In this document: positions 62,431-64,000 of the stretch, piece after piece
How the letters are laid out: each line of letters starts with the position of its first letter
Numbering within the stretch: the stretch's first letter is position 1
NCBI RefSeq assembly: GCF_001439665.1
Contig: NZ_LMAK01000011.1
Location: 62,001-126,000, forward strand
Source: Formosa algae
Lineage (GTDB): Bacteria > Bacteroidota > Bacteroidia > Flavobacteriales > Flavobacteriaceae
DNA: 64,000 nucleotides
Direction of reading: 5' to 3'
The notes under the pieces: model-generated
Told to the model about the DNA's origin: nothing
Seen by the model: the letters and a program-made list of their open reading frames with translations, nothing else
The model's database searches: none
Made by a program: the position numbers and the translations under genes

Positions 62431-63840
62431 ATGTCTAGAAGAAATAGAAAACAAGTTTTTACAAATATAGAAGTCCTTGATGCAGGAGCAAAAGGGAAAA
62501 CCATCGCAAAAACTCCAGAGGGAGCAGTTATTTTTTTACCAAATGCAGTACCTGGCGATGTGGTAGATATACAAACCTATAAAAAGCGTAAAGCCTACTT
62601 TGAAGGTAAGGCAACGGTTTTTCATAAATTGTCTGATAAACGTACAACACCGGCTTGCGAGCATTTTGGTGTGTGTGGCGGATGCAAATGGCAGGATATG
62701 GATTATAAATGGCAGTTATTTTACAAGCAAAAAGAGGTTGAAAACAACTTACGCCGTTTAGGTCATATAGAATTGCCAGAGGTTACTCCTATTTTAGGTT
62801 CTGCAGAGCAGTATTTTTATAGAAATAAAATGGAATTTTCATTTAGTGATAGCCGATGGTTAACCCTAGATGAAATACAATCTGATGAACAGTTAGGAGA
62901 TAAAAATGCTTTAGGATTTCATATTCCTGGTATGTGGGATAAAATCTTAGACATTAAAAAATGTCATTTACAAGCAGATCCTTCAAACGCTATTAGAAAT
63001 GCTGTAAGAGCATTTGCAATAGAAAACGATCTAGAATTCTTTAATACCAGAAACCAAACTGGATTATTACGTACTTTAATGATACGTACAGCATCTACCG
63101 GAGAATTAATGATTCTGATACAATTCTTTAAAGAAGATAAAGCTAAACGTGAATTGTTACTTAATTATCTTGCTGAAACGTTTCCAGAAATCACCTCGTT
63201 ATTATACGTCATTAACCCCAAAGCAAACGACACCATTTACGATCAGGAGATTGTATGCTTTAGCGGACGTGATCATATTTTTGAAGATATGGAAGGTTTA
63301 AAATTTAAGATTAACGCGAAATCATTCTATCAAACCAATTCCGATCAAGCTTACGAATTATATAAAGTCACTCGCAATTTTGCAGGTTTAACAGGAGAAG
63401 AATTAGTGTACGATTTGTATACAGGTACAGGAACCATTGCTCAATTTGTTGCCAAACAAGCGAAAAAAGTCATTGGTGTAGAAGCAGTTCCAGATGCTAT
63501 TTTAGCGGCTAAAGAAAATGCTAAAGCCAATAATATAGAGAATGTAGATTTTTATGTCGGTGATATGAAAAATGTATTTAACACTGCATTTATTAATACA
63601 CACGGACATCCAGATGTTATAATTACAGATCCGCCAAGAGATGGTATGCATAAAGATGTGGTACAGATGTTATTAAATGTATCGCCAGAAAAAATTGTTT
63701 ATGTTAGTTGTAATAGCGCCACTCAAGCTCGTGATTTAGCTTTAATGGATGCTGTATATAAAGTAACTAAAACACAGGCCGTAGATATGTTTCCACAAAC
63801 ACATCACGTAGAAAATGTTGTACTTTTAGAAAAAAGATAA
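62431..63840 (+). CDS. rlmD: 23S rRNA (uracil(1939)-C5)-methyltransferase-type enzyme
   Basis: A 469-residue SAM-dependent methyltransferase of the RlmD/RumA family. A TRAM domain (about 10-65, with GKTIAKTPEGAVIFLPNAVP) is followed by an Fe-S cluster set (CEHFGVCGGCKWQDMDY, Cys near 79-87) and the Rossmann domain: LVYDLYTGTGTIAQFVAKQA, VIGVEAVPDAILAAKENA, DVIITDPPRDGMHKDVV, and YVSCNSATQARDL with the catalytic Cys. Whether it targets U1939 or another uridine is by family only. The start at 62431 is preferred to the in-frame GTG or Met further upstream. Confidence 0.93.
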   Translation: MSRRNRKQVFTNIEVLDAGAKGKTIAKTPEGAVIFLPNAVPGDVVDIQTYKKRKAYFEGKATVFHKLSDKRTTPACEHFGVCGGCKWQDMDYKWQLFYKQKEVENNLRRLGHIELPEVTPILGSAEQYFYRNKMEFSFSDSRWLTLDEIQSDEQLGDKNALGFHIPGMWDKILDIKKCHLQADPSNAIRNAVRAFAIENDLEFFNTRNQTGLLRTLMIRTASTGELMILIQFFKEDKAKRELLLNYLAETFPEITSLLYVINPKANDTIYDQEIVCFSGRDHIFEDMEGLKFKINAKSFYQTNSDQAYELYKVTRNFAGLTGEELVYDLYTGTGTIAQFVAKQAKKVIGVEAVPDAILAAKENAKANNIENVDFYVGDMKNVFNTAFINTHGHPDVIITDPPRDGMHKDVVQMLLNVSPEKIVYVSCNSATQARDLALMDAVYKVTKTQAVDMFPQTHHVENVVLLEKR

Positions 63841-63847
63841 ATCATTT

Positions 63848-64000
63848 ATGAGATATTCATTTATAATTATTCTTTTACTAGCCCTAAGTTTTCTAGGGTG
63901 TGAAAGAGACGATATCTGTTCTAATGATACAGAAACCACACCAAAGTTAATCATTAAGTTTTACGATGTTACGAATCCGAACACAGATGAATCTTTAGAC
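63848..64000 (+). CDS. Start of a DUF6452-like lipoprotein (truncated by window end)
   Basis: Fifty-one codons are visible. A hydrophobic stretch ends in LSFLGC (lipobox, Cys 18), followed by ERDDICSNDTETTPKLIIKF, which resembles DUF6452-type lipoproteins that often sit downstream of rlmD in Flavobacteriaceae. It begins 7 bp after the rlmD stop, so it is probably co-transcribed. The rest lies outside the window. It was not among the long ORFs because it runs off the end. Confidence 0.65.
   Translation, partial: MRYSFIIILLLALSFLGCERDDICSNDTETTPKLIIKFYDVTNPNTDESLD

Noticed and set aside
1-64000. tRNA, rRNA, tmRNA, CRISPR or riboswitch
   Set aside because: I looked in the gaps for T-loop sequences, repeated spacers and known aptamer cores and found none. 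A covariance-model scan would be needed to exclude weak cases.

Overview
The window is AT-rich chromosomal DNA from a member of the Flavobacteriaceae (Bacteroidota). Several independent signs agree: a PorQ-type protein of the type IX secretion system, a BshA bacillithiol-type glycosyltransferase, a cysteine-free LptD, a DUF2027/Smr protein, DUF4097 and head-GIN-domain proteins behind an ECF sigma factor, and promoters of the Bacteroidota form TTG-N(17-20)-TAnnTTTG with little Shine-Dalgarno signal. Nearly all of it is dense, ordinary core-genome content. I see no rRNA, tRNA, CRISPR array, transposase or prophage.

Layout. 1-7.4 kb: the tail of an LpxH-like phosphoesterase, a large FAD/Fe-S D-2-hydroxyacid dehydrogenase, bshA, and a GH3-serine hydrolase fusion one base upstream of bshA. 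7.5-14.4 kb (minus): serB, then a likely operon amiC - mlaD - membrane Fe-S protein - CCG-domain protein - two small unknown genes. 14.4-18.8 kb (plus): lptD, ridA, guaC. 18.8-23.7 kb (minus): a multidomain lipoprotein resembling lysozyme inhibitors, then the operon pyrR-pyrB-STAS-like-rnz-pdxH. 23.7-30.7 kb: rpsA with a long leader, a divergent BON/LysM protein, porQ-cmk, and lon.

30.9-33.9 kb is a plus-strand envelope-stress-like operon: ECF sigma, a likely anti-sigma protein, a DUF4097 protein and a GSGD-repeat lipoprotein. 34-37 kb looks more accessory: an AraC regulator, a MoaF-like secreted protein, a tiny Cys/coiled-coil protein, about 280 bp of possible debris, and a QorB-like SDR. 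37-44.8 kb holds UMF1-type MFS and M48 genes, msrB, NDH-2, lpdA, a porin-like protein, a nitroreductase and aroQ. Between aroQ and xerD (44.8-47.6 kb) sit three outer-membrane-protein genes, two of them tandem paralogues. Two of the three end at identical 43-bp terminator copies. 48.6-56.3 kb: a DUF2254 protein, an M61 peptidase, and the operon batA-like - pseudo-dihydroorotase - small membrane protein - esterase. 56.3-64 kb: an MBL hydrolase, a conserved 482-aa protein of unknown function with a textbook promoter, Smr, DUF2752 and CCC-motif membrane proteins, rocD, rlmD and the start of a DUF6452-like lipoprotein.

Functional themes are envelope biogenesis and protection (LptD, MlaD, AmiC, GH3, PorQ, lysozyme-inhibitor-like lipoprotein, M48, M61), nucleotide metabolism (PyrR, PyrB, PyrC-like, GuaC, Cmk) and redox or thiol chemistry (BshA, MsrB, NDH-2, LpdA, Fe-S pair). 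I did not find a clearly new multi-gene system. The best leads are the lysozyme-inhibitor-like lipoprotein, the aroQ-xerD insertion with its duplicated terminators, the dihydroorotase homologue without metal ligands, the rpsA leader, and the 482-aa conserved unknown.
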